Assembly (NCBI GenBank): GCA_910586735.1
Contig: CAJUJW010000043.1
Location: 1-22,825 of the forward strand
Origin: an uncultured Oscillibacter sp.
GTDB taxonomy: Bacteria > Bacillota > Clostridia > Oscillospirales > Oscillospiraceae
DNA: 22,825 nucleotides
Direction: 5' to 3'
Below the pieces are notes generated by a model. That model was not told where the DNA came from. It made no database searches and saw only the letters and a list, made by a program, of their open reading frames with translations. Below are positions 1 to 7,104 of the stretch, in pieces. A program made the translations under genes and the position numbers. How positions within the stretch are numbered: position 1 is the first letter of the stretch; every line of letters starts with the position of its first letter.

Positions 1-1
1 C

Positions 2-78
2 TGGTAGCGGCACCTGGATTTGAACCGGGGACACTGCGGGTATGAACCGCATGCTCTAGCCAACTGAGCTATGCCGCC
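2..78 (-). tRNA. tRNA-Met (CAT), elongator type
   Basis: Read on the minus strand, this folds as a full cloverleaf. The 7-bp acceptor stem (GGCGGCA with TGCCGCT) has a G-U first pair. The D arm is TAGCTCAGTTGGCTAGAGC, and the anticodon stem TGCGG/CCGCA encloses loop TTCATAC, giving anticodon CAT. The T loop is TTCAAAT, and the 3' CCA is encoded. The anticodon stem lacks the three consecutive G-C pairs of initiator tRNA, and the start resembles Bacillus elongator tRNA-Met, so initiator is unlikely. A CAT-anticodon tRNA-Ile2 is the alternative. One T-stem pair (C-A) appears mismatched. Confidence 0.93.
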
Positions 79-107
79 ATGTCTGCCGCCCGTAACGGAC
101 AAATGAT

Positions 108-137
108 ACTATAGCAGAAGGTCCGGGGTTTTGTCAA
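108..137 (-). promoter_or_regulatory. sigma-A promoter of the tRNA-Met gene
   Basis: On the minus strand TTGACA (137 to 132) is followed after 18 bp by TATAGT (113 to 108). Transcription would start about 20 bases before the tRNA 5' end at 78. The rest of 79-219 shows no gene. Confidence 0.7.
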
Positions 138-219
138 GCCTTTCCTTGATTTTTCTTCAAATTTTTCTGCGCGGTCCGGCGGACCTCGCCGGGGCTGAAA
201 AAAATTTTCAAATCCACCC

Positions 220-250
220 TTGACTCTCCCCCTGGGGGAGGGCTTATCCT
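220..250 (+). promoter_or_regulatory. MerR-type promoter with 19-bp spacer and dyad operator
   Basis: TTGACT (220-225) and TATCCT (245-250) are separated by 19 bp, longer than the 17 bp optimal for sigma-A. The spacer holds a dyad, CTCCCCC/GGGGGAG (226-232 and 234-240), around one central base. A long spacer filled by a dyad is the hallmark of promoters that MerR proteins activate by DNA distortion. It lies 43 bases upstream of the MerR gene, so autoregulation is the natural reading. Confidence 0.8.
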
Positions 251-292
251 GTTCCTGAGCTCAAGATTTCACAGCGTTGTGGAGGTATCATT

Positions 293-1111
293 ATGCTGAA
301 GATCGGCGAATTTTCCAGGCTCTCCAGAGTCAGCATCCGCGCCCTGCGCCGCTATGACGAGGCCGGGCTTTTGGCCCCGGCGTCCATCGACCCCTTTACC
401 GGCTACCGCTACTACAGCGAGCGTCAGCTCCCCATTGCGAACCGCATCCGGGCCCTCCGGGATATGGGCTTTCCTATGGCCGCCGTCCGGGAGGTGCTGG
501 GCTGCTACGACGACCCTGAGGCGCTGGAGCGATGCCTGCTGCTCCAGCGGGCGTTGGCTTGGGAGGAGATGGAGGAGGCGCGGAAGCGGCTTCGCCTATT
601 GGACACAGCCTTGGAACGGCTGAGAAAGGACGAAACGATGATGAAATACGATGTTACCATTAAAACCCTGCCTGAGCGTCATGTCGCCAGTGTCCGGCAG
701 ATCATCCCCAGCTATGACCGGGAGGGAGACCTGTGGCATATCTACTGCCAGGAGACTGCCCGGATGAACATTCAGGACGGGGACCCGGTGCTCTGTACGG
801 CCATGTACTACGACGGGGAGTTCAAAGACCAGGACGTGGATGTGGAAATCCAGAAAAACGTGGTGGGAACTTACCCCGACACGGAACACGTAAAGTTCAA
901 GACTGTCCCGGCGGTGCAGGTGGCCTCCGCCACGTTCCGGGGAAGCTACGACCAAATTTCCACCGTGAACGAGGCTGTGGCGGCCTGGGTGGAGGACAAC
1001 GGCTGGACCTTTGACGGCCTCTTCTTCAACATTTACCACGTCAGCCCCCACGAGACCCGGAATCCCGACGAGTTCGTCACGGAGGTCTGCTATCCCGTGA
1101 AGCGGAAGTGA
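293..1111 (+). CDS. MerR family transcriptional regulator with GyrI-like effector domain
   Basis: This 272-residue cytoplasmic regulator has a MerR winged-helix DNA-binding domain at residues 2-70 (KIGEFSRLSRVSIRALRRYD, then GLL and GYRYY). A helical linker at about 75-115 should form the dimer coiled coil. Residues 117-272 are a GyrI-like/AraC-type effector-binding domain (VTIKTLPERHVASVR onward), as in BmrR-type multidrug sensors. The start ATG has GGAGGT 8 bases upstream. The promoter in front has the 19-bp spacer and dyad of MerR targets, so the protein probably controls its own gene. No efflux pump lies beside it, so the ligand and other targets are unknown. The length fits the BmrR-like group. 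Confidence 0.92.
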   Translation: MLKIGEFSRLSRVSIRALRRYDEAGLLAPASIDPFTGYRYYSERQLPIANRIRALRDMGFPMAAVREVLGCYDDPEALERCLLLQRALAWEEMEEARKRLRLLDTALERLRKDETMMKYDVTIKTLPERHVASVRQIIPSYDREGDLWHIYCQETARMNIQDGDPVLCTAMYYDGEFKDQDVDVEIQKNVVGTYPDTEHVKFKTVPAVQVASATFRGSYDQISTVNEAVAAWVEDNGWTFDGLFFNIYHVSPHETRNPDEFVTEVCYPVKRK

Positions 1112-1115
1112 CAGA

Positions 1116-1145
1116 CGGCCCCCGGCGCTTTTCCGCCGGGGGCCG
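1116..1145. terminator. hairpin between convergent genes
   Basis: An 11-bp perfect GC-rich stem (1116-1126 with 1135-1145) closes an 8-base loop in the 39-base gap between the convergent MerR and lysozyme genes. Neither strand has a clear U-tract, so it is a probable but not textbook bidirectional terminator. Confidence 0.6.
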
Positions 1146-1150
1146 GTTCG

Positions 1151-2905
1151 TTACCGGATAAACTGAATATTCACGTCCACGTTGCCGCCGATTCCGGCGA
1201 TGGAGCATTTGCTGGAGAACTGCCAGTAGTCCGGCTGGTAGTAATAGGTGGGGCAGAGCTTCTCTGACTTGTCGCTCTTGTACTCGGGATACCAGCAGAG
1301 GTAGGGGGCGATGGCGCCCTGGTCGTATTTTATGTAGCCCACGTAGGAGCTCTGGTAGACCATGGGGGTGTAACCCGCCTCCTGGATGCGCTTGCAGAAG
1401 GCCACGGCGCAGGCGGTGGCCATCTCCGGCGCGATGCCGTAGACCCGGTAGGAGGAGTTGCCCATCTCCCAGTCGTAGGCCACGGGCCCGTTGATCTCCA
1501 GGCCCTGGAGGCACTGGATGACGAAGTCCGCCTCTTCGATGGCCTCCTCCACGGTGATGGCCTGGGCGAAGAAGTATACGCCGGTCTCAATCCCGGCGGC
1601 CATGGCCCCCTGGATATTCTGGCGGTAGAAGGCGTCCTCGGCGATTTTGCCGGAGGAGTAGCCCCGGAGTCCCACCCGGACAAAGGCGAATTCCACGCCG
1701 TCGTTCCGAACGGCCTGCCAGTCGATGGTTTCGTTTTCGCTGGCCCGGTTCTGGTAGGCGGAGATATCGATGCCGAAGCGGGTGCGGAACTGGCCGCCGA
1801 TGTAGACCAGCCGGTCCGGGTGGTCGGCGGCCCAGATGAAGTCCCCGTGCTGAACCCGGCTCTTTTCCGTGCCCGCGTAGACGGGAATCTGCTTGTCGTC
1901 GTAGGTGAAGGTCTCCCCGGTGAGCTGGCCGGGGGTGTAGACCTCGATGGGCTGGATGCCGGGGCCGATGGGCTGTGTGGGGTCAGTGGGGGTGCCGGTG
2001 GAGGCGGGAGGGGGCGTCACGACGATGCCCCAGTCAAAGTCCTCCCCGGAGCTGGGGGTCCCCGGCTGTTCCGGCGGGGCGGGCTCTTGAGGCGTGACAG
2101 TGGGAGGGTTGTTGGTGATTTGAGGAGTGACGGCGCTGAAATTGCGGATCGCTCCCTGAACCGTCACGTTGTCCAGGGTGACGGCCCCGGTGACGCCGGG
2201 GGCGATGAGCAGGTCCCCGGTGACGGTCATGTTGGACAGGGTTGCGCCCTCCGCCGCGTTGATCAGGAGAGAGCCGTCCACATTACTGGAGTAGGTCCCG
2301 CCGGTTTGGATCAGCACCTGAATCATGTTGTTCAGCAGGTTCACCAGCTCGGCCCGGGTCAGGGGTTCCGTGGGCCGAAAACTGTTGTCCAGGGCGTCGG
2401 TGATCCAGCCCCGGGCGGTGAGCTCGGCGATGTAGGGCCGGGCGTAACCCGCCACCTGAGCCTCGTCGTGATAGGGGAGGGCGGCGTCCGCGCCCCCCAG
2501 CTGGAAGGCCCGGGCCACCATGGTCATGGCCTGCTGGCGGGTGATGCTGTCCCCCGGCAGGGCTTTGCCCTCGCTGCCCAGGTAGACCCCGGCGGCATTG
2601 AGCTTCAGGATGGAGTCCTCCCAGCGGTTCCCCAGGGTGTCGGAGAAGGTCCCGGCGGGGGCGGCGGCCTGGAACTGGAGGAAGCGGTCCAGGATTCCGG
2701 CGAAAGCGCCCCGGGTGATGGAGTCGTCGGGCCGGAAGGACCCGTCGTCATAGCCCTGGAGGACGCCGTACTCCTGGCTCCACTTGTTGACAGCGGCCTC
2801 AGCCCAGTGGCCCTCCGTGTCGGTGAAGGCCATGACGGGGGTGAGGAGCAGGGCCCCGGCCAGGAGGCCGGAGAGGAGGCGCTGGTGCAGTCGAAGTTTG
2901 CGCAT
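1151..2905 (-). CDS. S-layer homology (SLH) domain GH25 lysozyme, secreted
   Basis: This is a 584-residue exported cell-wall hydrolase. Residues 1-26 form a signal peptide (basic start, hydrophobic core, cleavage after VMA). Three SLH repeats follow at about 27-75, 85-135 and 145-195 and should bind secondary cell-wall polymer. Residues 203-265 are a short beta-repeat (SLLINAAEGATLSNMTVTGD). Residues 266-325 are a Pro/Thr-rich linker. From about 378 to the end is a glycoside hydrolase family 25 domain, which cleaves peptidoglycan between MurNAc and GlcNAc. Expected catalytic residues are present: D380 in GIDISAYQ and the D478-W-E480 motif, plus a C-terminal DVNIQF. The start has AAAGGA upstream. 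A strong promoter lies at 3002-3030. A cell-wall remodelling role is likely; defence against other bacteria is possible. Confidence 0.9.
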   Translation of the reverse strand: MRKLRLHQRLLSGLLAGALLLTPVMAFTDTEGHWAEAAVNKWSQEYGVLQGYDDGSFRPDDSITRGAFAGILDRFLQFQAAAPAGTFSDTLGNRWEDSILKLNAAGVYLGSEGKALPGDSITRQQAMTMVARAFQLGGADAALPYHDEAQVAGYARPYIAELTARGWITDALDNSFRPTEPLTRAELVNLLNNMIQVLIQTGGTYSSNVDGSLLINAAEGATLSNMTVTGDLLIAPGVTGAVTLDNVTVQGAIRNFSAVTPQITNNPPTVTPQEPAPPEQPGTPSSGEDFDWGIVVTPPPASTGTPTDPTQPIGPGIQPIEVYTPGQLTGETFTYDDKQIPVYAGTEKSRVQHGDFIWAADHPDRLVYIGGQFRTRFGIDISAYQNRASENETIDWQAVRNDGVEFAFVRVGLRGYSSGKIAEDAFYRQNIQGAMAAGIETGVYFFAQAITVEEAIEEADFVIQCLQGLEINGPVAYDWEMGNSSYRVYGIAPEMATACAVAFCKRIQEAGYTPMVYQSSYVGYIKYDQGAIAPYLCWYPEYKSDKSEKLCPTYYYQPDYWQFSSKCSIAGIGGNVDVNIQFIR

Positions 2906-3001
2906 GGCTGTTTCCTTTCGTCGCTTTTTGTCGAATATGGTACGTAAAAAAAGTCCGCCGCCCGTCGGGGCCGCGGGGTCCTCAGTGACAGATGCCTGTT
3001 T

Positions 3002-3030
3002 ATTATATAGGAAAACCGCCGCCCGGTCAA
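3002..3030 (-). promoter_or_regulatory. sigma-A promoter of the SLH-GH25 gene
   Basis: Minus-strand TTGACC (3030 to 3025), a 17-bp spacer, and a perfect TATAAT (3007 to 3002). The predicted leader to the start at 2905 is about 90 bases. Confidence 0.75.
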
Positions 3031-3064
3031 TATTTTGGCGCGGATTTCCAGAAATAACATATGC

Positions 3065-3092
3065 TTGCGTTTTTCACGGAATATGCTAAACT
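3065..3092 (+). promoter_or_regulatory. weak promoter candidate of the GyrI-like gene
   Basis: TTGCGT (3065-3070), 16 bp, then TAAACT (3087-3092) preceded by TGC, an extended -10. Transcription would start about 17 bases before the start codon. It is back to back with the lysozyme promoter. Confidence 0.4.
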
Positions 3093-3115
3093 GTTTTCAG
3101 AGAGGAGAATGGAAG

Positions 3116-3748
3116 ATGGCTTTTGATTTTAAGAAGGAGTTCAAGGAGTTCTACCTGCCCAAGGGCAAACCGGAGATTGTGACGGTGCCGCGGATGAACT
3201 ACATTGCCATGAGGGGAAGGGGGGACCCCAACCAGGAGGGCGGGGACTATCAGCGGGCCATGGGCGTGCTGTACGCCGTGGCCTACGCCCTGAAAATGAG
3301 CTATAAGAGCGGCTACCGCATTGAGGGCTTTTTCGAGTACGTGGTCCCGCCCCTGGAGGGCTTCTGGCGGCAGGAGGGGAGGGAGGGCTTCGACTACGGC
3401 GACAAGTCCGCCTTCCTCTGGACCTCCGTCATCCGTCTGCCGGATTTCGTGACCCCGGCGGACTTCGCCTGGGCGGTGGAGACCGCCTCCCGGAAGAAAA
3501 AGCTGGACTGCTCCTCCGCCGAGTTTTTGACGGTGGATGAGGGGCTCTGCGTCCAGATTATGCACCTGGGTTCTTTTGACTCCGAGCCGGAATCGGTGGC
3601 GAAGATGGACGCATTTATCCGGAAACAGGGTTACGCCAACGACCTGAGCGAGACCCGGCTGCATCATGAGATTTACCTTTCCGACGCCCGGCGGGTTCCG
3701 CCGGAGAAGTGGAAGACCGTCATACGGCACCCAATCAAAAGGGTATAA
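3116..3748 (+). CDS. GyrI-like small-molecule-binding domain protein
   Basis: This 210-residue soluble protein is a stand-alone GyrI-like (SOUL/BmrR effector type) domain without a DNA-binding part. Marker stretches are YIAMRGRGDPN, GYRIEGFFEYVVPPLEGFW, the KKKLDCSS region, and HHEIYLSDARRVPPEKWKTV near the C-terminus. This is a widespread clostridial family whose members bind or possibly hydrolyse small hydrophobic compounds. The ATG at 3116 is preferred because AGGAG lies 8 bases upstream; the reading frame is open 27 codons further up but without a ribosome site. The gene is monocistronic: it ends at a terminator and is divergent from the lysozyme gene. A regulatory partner with a similar ligand domain is encoded 2 kb upstream. 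Confidence 0.85.
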   Translation: MAFDFKKEFKEFYLPKGKPEIVTVPRMNYIAMRGRGDPNQEGGDYQRAMGVLYAVAYALKMSYKSGYRIEGFFEYVVPPLEGFWRQEGREGFDYGDKSAFLWTSVIRLPDFVTPADFAWAVETASRKKKLDCSSAEFLTVDEGLCVQIMHLGSFDSEPESVAKMDAFIRKQGYANDLSETRLHHEIYLSDARRVPPEKWKTVIRHPIKRV

Positions 3749-3753
3749 AAAAC

Positions 3754-3779
3754 GCCTCCCCGTTATATGGCGGGGAGGC
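3754..3779. terminator. bidirectional intrinsic terminator
   Basis: A 9-bp perfect stem GCCTCCCCG/CGGGGAGGC closes an 8-base loop. It is followed by TGTTTTC on the plus strand and by GTTTTTTAT on the minus strand. It separates the convergent GyrI-like gene and the PadR-operon membrane protein, serving both. Confidence 0.88.
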
Positions 3780-3784
3780 TGTTT

Positions 3785-5170
3785 TCATTGATACTCGAAC
3801 CGTACCCGGAGGCGCTTCCTGGGCCGGAGGGGACCCGAGGGCTCCTCACGGGCGGCGGAGTCCCCACGGAACACCGACAACGCCAGGCCGATGAGGGCCA
3901 TACAGACCACCGCCTGGAGGTCCCCCACAATCAAGGGCAGACTGGCGGAGAAGAGCACGAGGCCGAAGTTCAGCACGGCGCTGAGCAGGGTCTGAAGCCC
4001 CAGGGTCGTGACGATTGCCAGAACCACGAAGCGGCCCGGCAGGTAGCTCTGCCGGAGACCCTTCGCCAGCATCCAGACCAGCAGGAGGGCCAGCGCCGCC
4101 AGCAGGACCAGCAGGGGCAGCCAGCCCCACTTCACCGCCACGCACATGGGGAGGAAGTCGTTGCTGAAATCAACGGGCATCGTTTTTTCGGAGACAAAGG
4201 GGCCGTCCACATAGACCCGTATCCGGGCCCCGGCGCTGACGGCGGCCCCGAGGCTCTCATACCGCCGCAGGGGCGGAATGCCGCCGTCCCAGAACATCTG
4301 GAGAATCCAGCTCATGAAACCGCTGCCCTCCGGGTCCAGCTCCGGGTGGAGGGCGATTTTCAGCCTGCGCAGAAAAGCGTCGAGATAGCCCTGGGAGAAC
4401 AGCCAGGCCAGCAGGAGGGACGGGACCGCCGGCGCCGCCGCCAGCCCCTTCCACCGACCCACGCCGAACCAGTCCCTCCCCGCGGCGTAAAGCGTCACCA
4501 CCAGGCCGGAGAACAGCAGGAGGAACAGCCCCGAGCTGCTGGGCACAAGGCACAAGAGCGCCGCCAGGGGGACTCCGCCCAGGACGGAGAGGAACAGCCC
4601 CTTCCAGGCCTTGCCCCGGAAGCGGTAGAGCCAGAGGGTATAGACCAGGGGATAGAGCGCCGACATCAGGGTGATGGCATAGGAGGGGGACAGAAGCACC
4701 CGGCACAGGACCGGCAGCGCCAGTGCGCCGATGTACGCGGCCCAGGCGTGCCGGACCAGCCGGGAGACATCCAGGAAGTACACGCCCAGCATGGCCGCCG
4801 TGCCCAGGCCCAGGGAGATCAGGGCCTTGACCAGCGCGGCGGTGTGGGCGGTGGAATGGTCCCCGCCCACCTGGTGGAAGGCCGTCCGCAGAAAGGCCCC
4901 CGCGGCCGCCAGGGCGAAGGTCAGCGCCAGCAGTCCCCACTGGGGCCGGGGCCGGTGGACGGCGTCCAGCTCGGTGCCCACTGTGACGGGGTCCCCCATG
5001 TCCTCCACCGCCAGCCGTTCCGCCTCCTCCGCCGGCTTGCCCTCCTTGAGAAGGTCGTCCCGCTGGTCCTCCAGGTGCCGCTCCAGCTCCTGAATCAGAA
5101 CGGGCCGGGCCCGCTTCCAGCGAATCTGCGATTGCACCGCCTCCAGGTAGGCTTGGATGGTCTCAGGCAA
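3785..5170 (-). CDS. PadR-linked membrane protein with permease-prefix/HAAS-like N-terminus
   Basis: This 461-residue integral membrane protein starts with a soluble helical domain (1-72; LIQELERHLEDQRDDLL, then AVEDMGDPVTVGTEL). That domain resembles the permease-prefix/DUF1700 (HAAS) module typically encoded beside PadR regulators. Several hydrophobic segments follow (for example LLALTFALAAAGAFL, LISLGLGTAAMLGVYFL, LFLLLFSGLVVTLYAAG and the leucine-rich stretch near 355-370). A non-hydrophobic loop of about 60 residues sits before the last three segments. The start is TTG at 5170 with AAAGGGGG about 8 bases upstream, overlapping the end of the PadR gene by 8 bases, so the two are translationally coupled. 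No transport motif is visible. It may be a transporter-like or envelope-stress protein whose amount is controlled by PadR; the substrate is unknown. Confidence 0.8.
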   Translation of the reverse strand: MPETIQAYLEAVQSQIRWKRARPVLIQELERHLEDQRDDLLKEGKPAEEAERLAVEDMGDPVTVGTELDAVHRPRPQWGLLALTFALAAAGAFLRTAFHQVGGDHSTAHTAALVKALISLGLGTAAMLGVYFLDVSRLVRHAWAAYIGALALPVLCRVLLSPSYAITLMSALYPLVYTLWLYRFRGKAWKGLFLSVLGGVPLAALLCLVPSSSGLFLLLFSGLVVTLYAAGRDWFGVGRWKGLAAAPAVPSLLLAWLFSQGYLDAFLRRLKIALHPELDPEGSGFMSWILQMFWDGGIPPLRRYESLGAAVSAGARIRVYVDGPFVSEKTMPVDFSNDFLPMCVAVKWGWLPLLVLLAALALLLVWMLAKGLRQSYLPGRFVVLAIVTTLGLQTLLSAVLNFGLVLFSASLPLIVGDLQAVVCMALIGLALSVFRGDSAAREEPSGPLRPRKRLRVRFEYQ

Positions 5171-5504
5171 GGCACGCGCCCCCTTTCAGAACCCGGCCCA
5201 CGGCCTGGGCGTAGGCGTTCCAGGCGTTCTCCTTCTCCCGGAGGGCGTCCCGGCCCTGTTTGGTCAGGTGGTAGTAGCGCCGGGCCTTGCCGGACTCCGC
5301 CGTCTGCTCATAGGCGGTGACCAGGCCCTTTTCCTCCAGGCTGTGGAGAAGGGGATACAGGGTCCCCGCTTTCAGACGGAAGGCGTCCTCGCTCCTCCGC
5401 CGCAGCTCGGCGATCATCTGATAGCCGTACAGGTCCCCGTCCTCCAGCAGCTTCATCACCAGCAGGGACATGCTCCCGCTGACCAGGTTCTTTTCCAGCT
5501 CCAT
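5163..5504 (-). CDS. PadR family transcriptional regulator
   Basis: This 113-residue regulator has the PadR winged helix: LVSGSMSLLVMKLLEDGDLYGYQM at about 7-32, then FRLKAGTLYPLLHSLEEKGLV at 42-62, the wing (SGKARRYYHLTKQG), and a C-terminal helix for dimerisation. The length is normal for the short PadR subfamily. The ATG has GGAGG 6 bases upstream. It is the first gene of a two-gene operon with the membrane protein. The promoter just upstream is overlapped by a 16-base inverted repeat, so it probably represses its own operon until a ligand binds. Confidence 0.93.
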   Translation of the reverse strand: MELEKNLVSGSMSLLVMKLLEDGDLYGYQMIAELRRRSEDAFRLKAGTLYPLLHSLEEKGLVTAYEQTAESGKARRYYHLTKQGRDALREKENAWNAYAQAVGRVLKGGACLA

Positions 5505-5522
5505 AAGCGGCCTCCTTATATA

Positions 5523-5568
5523 TAGATTACCGATATATCGATTGTCTATATTATATATCGGAAATCTA
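5523..5568. promoter_or_regulatory. putative PadR operator (long inverted repeat)
   Basis: Arms 5523-5538 (TAGATTACCGATATAT) and 5553-5568 are inverted copies of each other with 15 of 16 positions matching, separated by 14 bases. One arm covers the -10 and part of the spacer of the operon promoter; the other lies just downstream of the predicted transcription start. That geometry suits repression. Confidence 0.75.
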
Positions 5569-5578
5569 TCTATGTCAA
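5550..5578 (-). promoter_or_regulatory. perfect-consensus sigma-A promoter of the padR operon
   Basis: Minus-strand TTGACA (5578 to 5573), exactly 17 bp, then TATAAT (5555 to 5550). Every consensus position matches. Such a strong promoter normally needs repression, fitting the overlapping inverted repeat. Confidence 0.88.
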
Positions 5579-5631
5579 GGGGAAGCGCTGGAAATTTTTT
5601 GTGGCTTCTTCCTAAATCCGCCAGGGAAAGG

Positions 5632-5661
5632 TTGACGAAATGCCCATAGGGGCGGTATAAT
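5632..5661 (+). promoter_or_regulatory. sigma-A promoter of the methyltransferase-vanZ-ecf operon
   Basis: TTGACG (5632-5637), 18 bp, then TATAAT (5656-5661), 41 bases before the first start codon. No later clear promoter or terminator is seen until the repeat at 9634, so this may drive 5703-9631 as one transcript. Confidence 0.75.
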
Positions 5662-5702
5662 AACCTGATTTATTATATCATAGAGAACGGGGAGGAGCGG
5701 TC

Positions 5703-6566
5703 ATGTGGATTGCGGACAGGTGGGAGGACTATGAGCTGCTGGACTGCGGCGGCGGGGAGCGCCTGGAGCGCTGGGACCGCCAGGTGCTGGTGCGCCCGGA
5801 CCCCCAGGCCATCTGGGAGACGCCCCGGGAACACCCCGCCTGGCGGAAGGCCGGGGGCCGCTATCTCCGCTCCTCCACCGGCGGGGGGCACTGGGAGAAG
5901 AAGGCCCTGCCGGAGAGCTGGAAGATTCGCTATCGCGACCTGACGTTTCAGGTGAAGCCCATGAACTTCAAGCACACGGGCCTCTTTCCGGAACAGGCGG
6001 TGAACTGGGATTTCATGGCGGAGAAGATCCGAAGCGCCGGGCGGCCCGTCCGGGTGCTGAACCTCTTCGCCTACACCGGCGGGGCCACGGTGGCCTGCGC
6101 CAGGGCCGGGGCCAGCGTCTGCCACGTGGACGCCGCCAAGGGCATGGTGGCCTGGGCCAGGGAAAACGCCAGGCTCTCCGGCCTGGGGGAGGCCCCCATC
6201 CGCTGGATTGTGGACGACTGCGCCAAGTTCGTGGAGCGGGAGATCAGGCGGGGGAAGACCTACGACGCCATCGTCATGGACCCGCCCAGCTACGGCCGGG
6301 GCCCCGGCGGGGAGGTCTGGAAGCTGGAGGAAAACCTGTATCCCTTTGTGAAGCTCTGCGCCGGGGTGCTGTCGGACAAGCCCCTCTTTGTGCTCATCAA
6401 CTCCTACACCACGGGCCTGGCCCCGTCGGTGCTGGGGTACTTATTGAACCTGCTGGTGCGGGAGAAGTACGGCGGGAAGTGTACCTGGGACGAGCTGGGG
6501 CTTCCCGTGACCGAAACGGGATTGGCTTTGCCCTGCGGGGCAACGGGAAGGTGGTTTTCCGAATGA
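5703..6566 (+). CDS. class I SAM-dependent rRNA methyltransferase, RlmI-like
   Basis: This 287-residue methyltransferase should use S-adenosylmethionine to methylate RNA, by analogy with the RlmI/RlmK 23S rRNA C5-cytosine and related enzymes. The N-terminal 90 residues form a small beta domain. The Rossmann fold begins with VRVLNLFAYTGGATVACA (117-133), where the glycine-rich loop binds SAM. An acidic residue follows at D143 (HVDAAKGM), and DPPSYGRG lies at 193-200. No PUA domain is present, so it is shorter than E. coli RlmI. The start has GGAGGAG upstream. Its TGA overlaps the ATG at 6563 by 4 bases. The exact target base cannot be told from sequence. Confidence 0.85.
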   Translation: MWIADRWEDYELLDCGGGERLERWDRQVLVRPDPQAIWETPREHPAWRKAGGRYLRSSTGGGHWEKKALPESWKIRYRDLTFQVKPMNFKHTGLFPEQAVNWDFMAEKIRSAGRPVRVLNLFAYTGGATVACARAGASVCHVDAAKGMVAWARENARLSGLGEAPIRWIVDDCAKFVEREIRRGKTYDAIVMDPPSYGRGPGGEVWKLEENLYPFVKLCAGVLSDKPLFVLINSYTTGLAPSVLGYLLNLLVREKYGGKCTWDELGLPVTETGLALPCGATGRWFSE

Positions 6567-6694
6567 GCGGCCCCATGGGCGCTGTTTTCCGCTATGGCCT
6601 CTGGATGCTGCCGGGGGCGGCGCTGGGGCTGGCGCTGTATGGATGCCTGTTTCCCTGGCAGAGACGGCGCTTTTCGGCGGCATGGCGGCGCTGA
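6563..6694 (+). other. possible displaced N-terminal part of the VanZ gene
   Basis: A 43-codon frame starts at an ATG that overlaps the methyltransferase stop (ATGA), with AAGGTGG 8 bases upstream. It encodes a hydrophobic helix (YGLWMLPGAALGLALYGCLF) followed by a basic stretch, the usual beginning of a VanZ protein. The frame then ends at 6694, while the rest of VanZ continues in the -1 frame from about 6643. This suggests one gene split by an indel. A separate tiny membrane peptide is the alternative. Confidence 0.5.
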
Positions 6695-7104
6695 CCCTGT
6701 GCCCGGACCCCAGCTGGCTGTACGCCGGGCTGTGCGGTTATTGGACGCCTTTCTTCGGCGGGCGGGCCGTACCGCTGGCCAGCCGGATGAACCTGATTCC
6801 GTTTTCCCAGGGGGACAGCCTTTTCAACCTCTTGGGCAACATGGTCATGTTTGCGCCCTTCGGCTTTTTCACCGCCCTTCTTTGGCGGGGCTGGAACGGG
6901 AAACGGGCGCTGGCGGCGGGGCTGGCCGTCACGGTGTTTGTCGAGTGCTGGCAGGTTCTGGCGGGCCGGTATTTCGACGTGGACGACATCATCCTGAACG
7001 CTTTGGGTTTCCTCTGCGGCTATGGGCTCTGGCGGCTCGCGCGGCGGCTGGTCCCTGGGCGGATGGAGAAATTTTATGTGCGCTTCAATGAGGAACAGCA
7101 ATGA
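6643..7104 (+). CDS. VanZ family membrane protein (N-terminus possibly lost by frameshift)
   Basis: The 153 residues contain the VanZ core: MNLIPF at about 46-51, GNMVMFAPFGFFTALLW (64-81), VFVECWQVLAGRYFDVDDIILNALGFLCGY (95-130), and further hydrophobic segments. VanZ proteins are small membrane proteins linked to teicoplanin resistance in one case; most have no known function. The ATG at 6643 has no ribosome site, whereas an upstream ATG at 6563 in another frame has a good one and encodes a fitting first membrane helix. The annotated start is therefore provisional and the gene may be frameshifted. Its TGA overlaps the ecfA1 ATG by 4 bases. Confidence 0.78.
   Translation: MPVSLAETALFGGMAALTLCPDPSWLYAGLCGYWTPFFGGRAVPLASRMNLIPFSQGDSLFNLLGNMVMFAPFGFFTALLWRGWNGKRALAAGLAVTVFVECWQVLAGRYFDVDDIILNALGFLCGYGLWRLARRLVPGRMEKFYVRFNEEQQ

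Noticed and set aside
1820..2947. 375-codon open frame on the plus strand
   Set aside because: It lies antisense to the SLH-GH25 gene, is Gly/Val/Asp-rich low complexity, and has no ribosome site. Such frames are expected opposite high-GC genes.
3767..5320. 517-codon open frame on the plus strand
   Set aside because: It is antisense to the padR operon membrane protein, rich in Gln/His/Pro/Gly, with no domain. The minus-strand genes have membrane segments, ribosome sites and a promoter.
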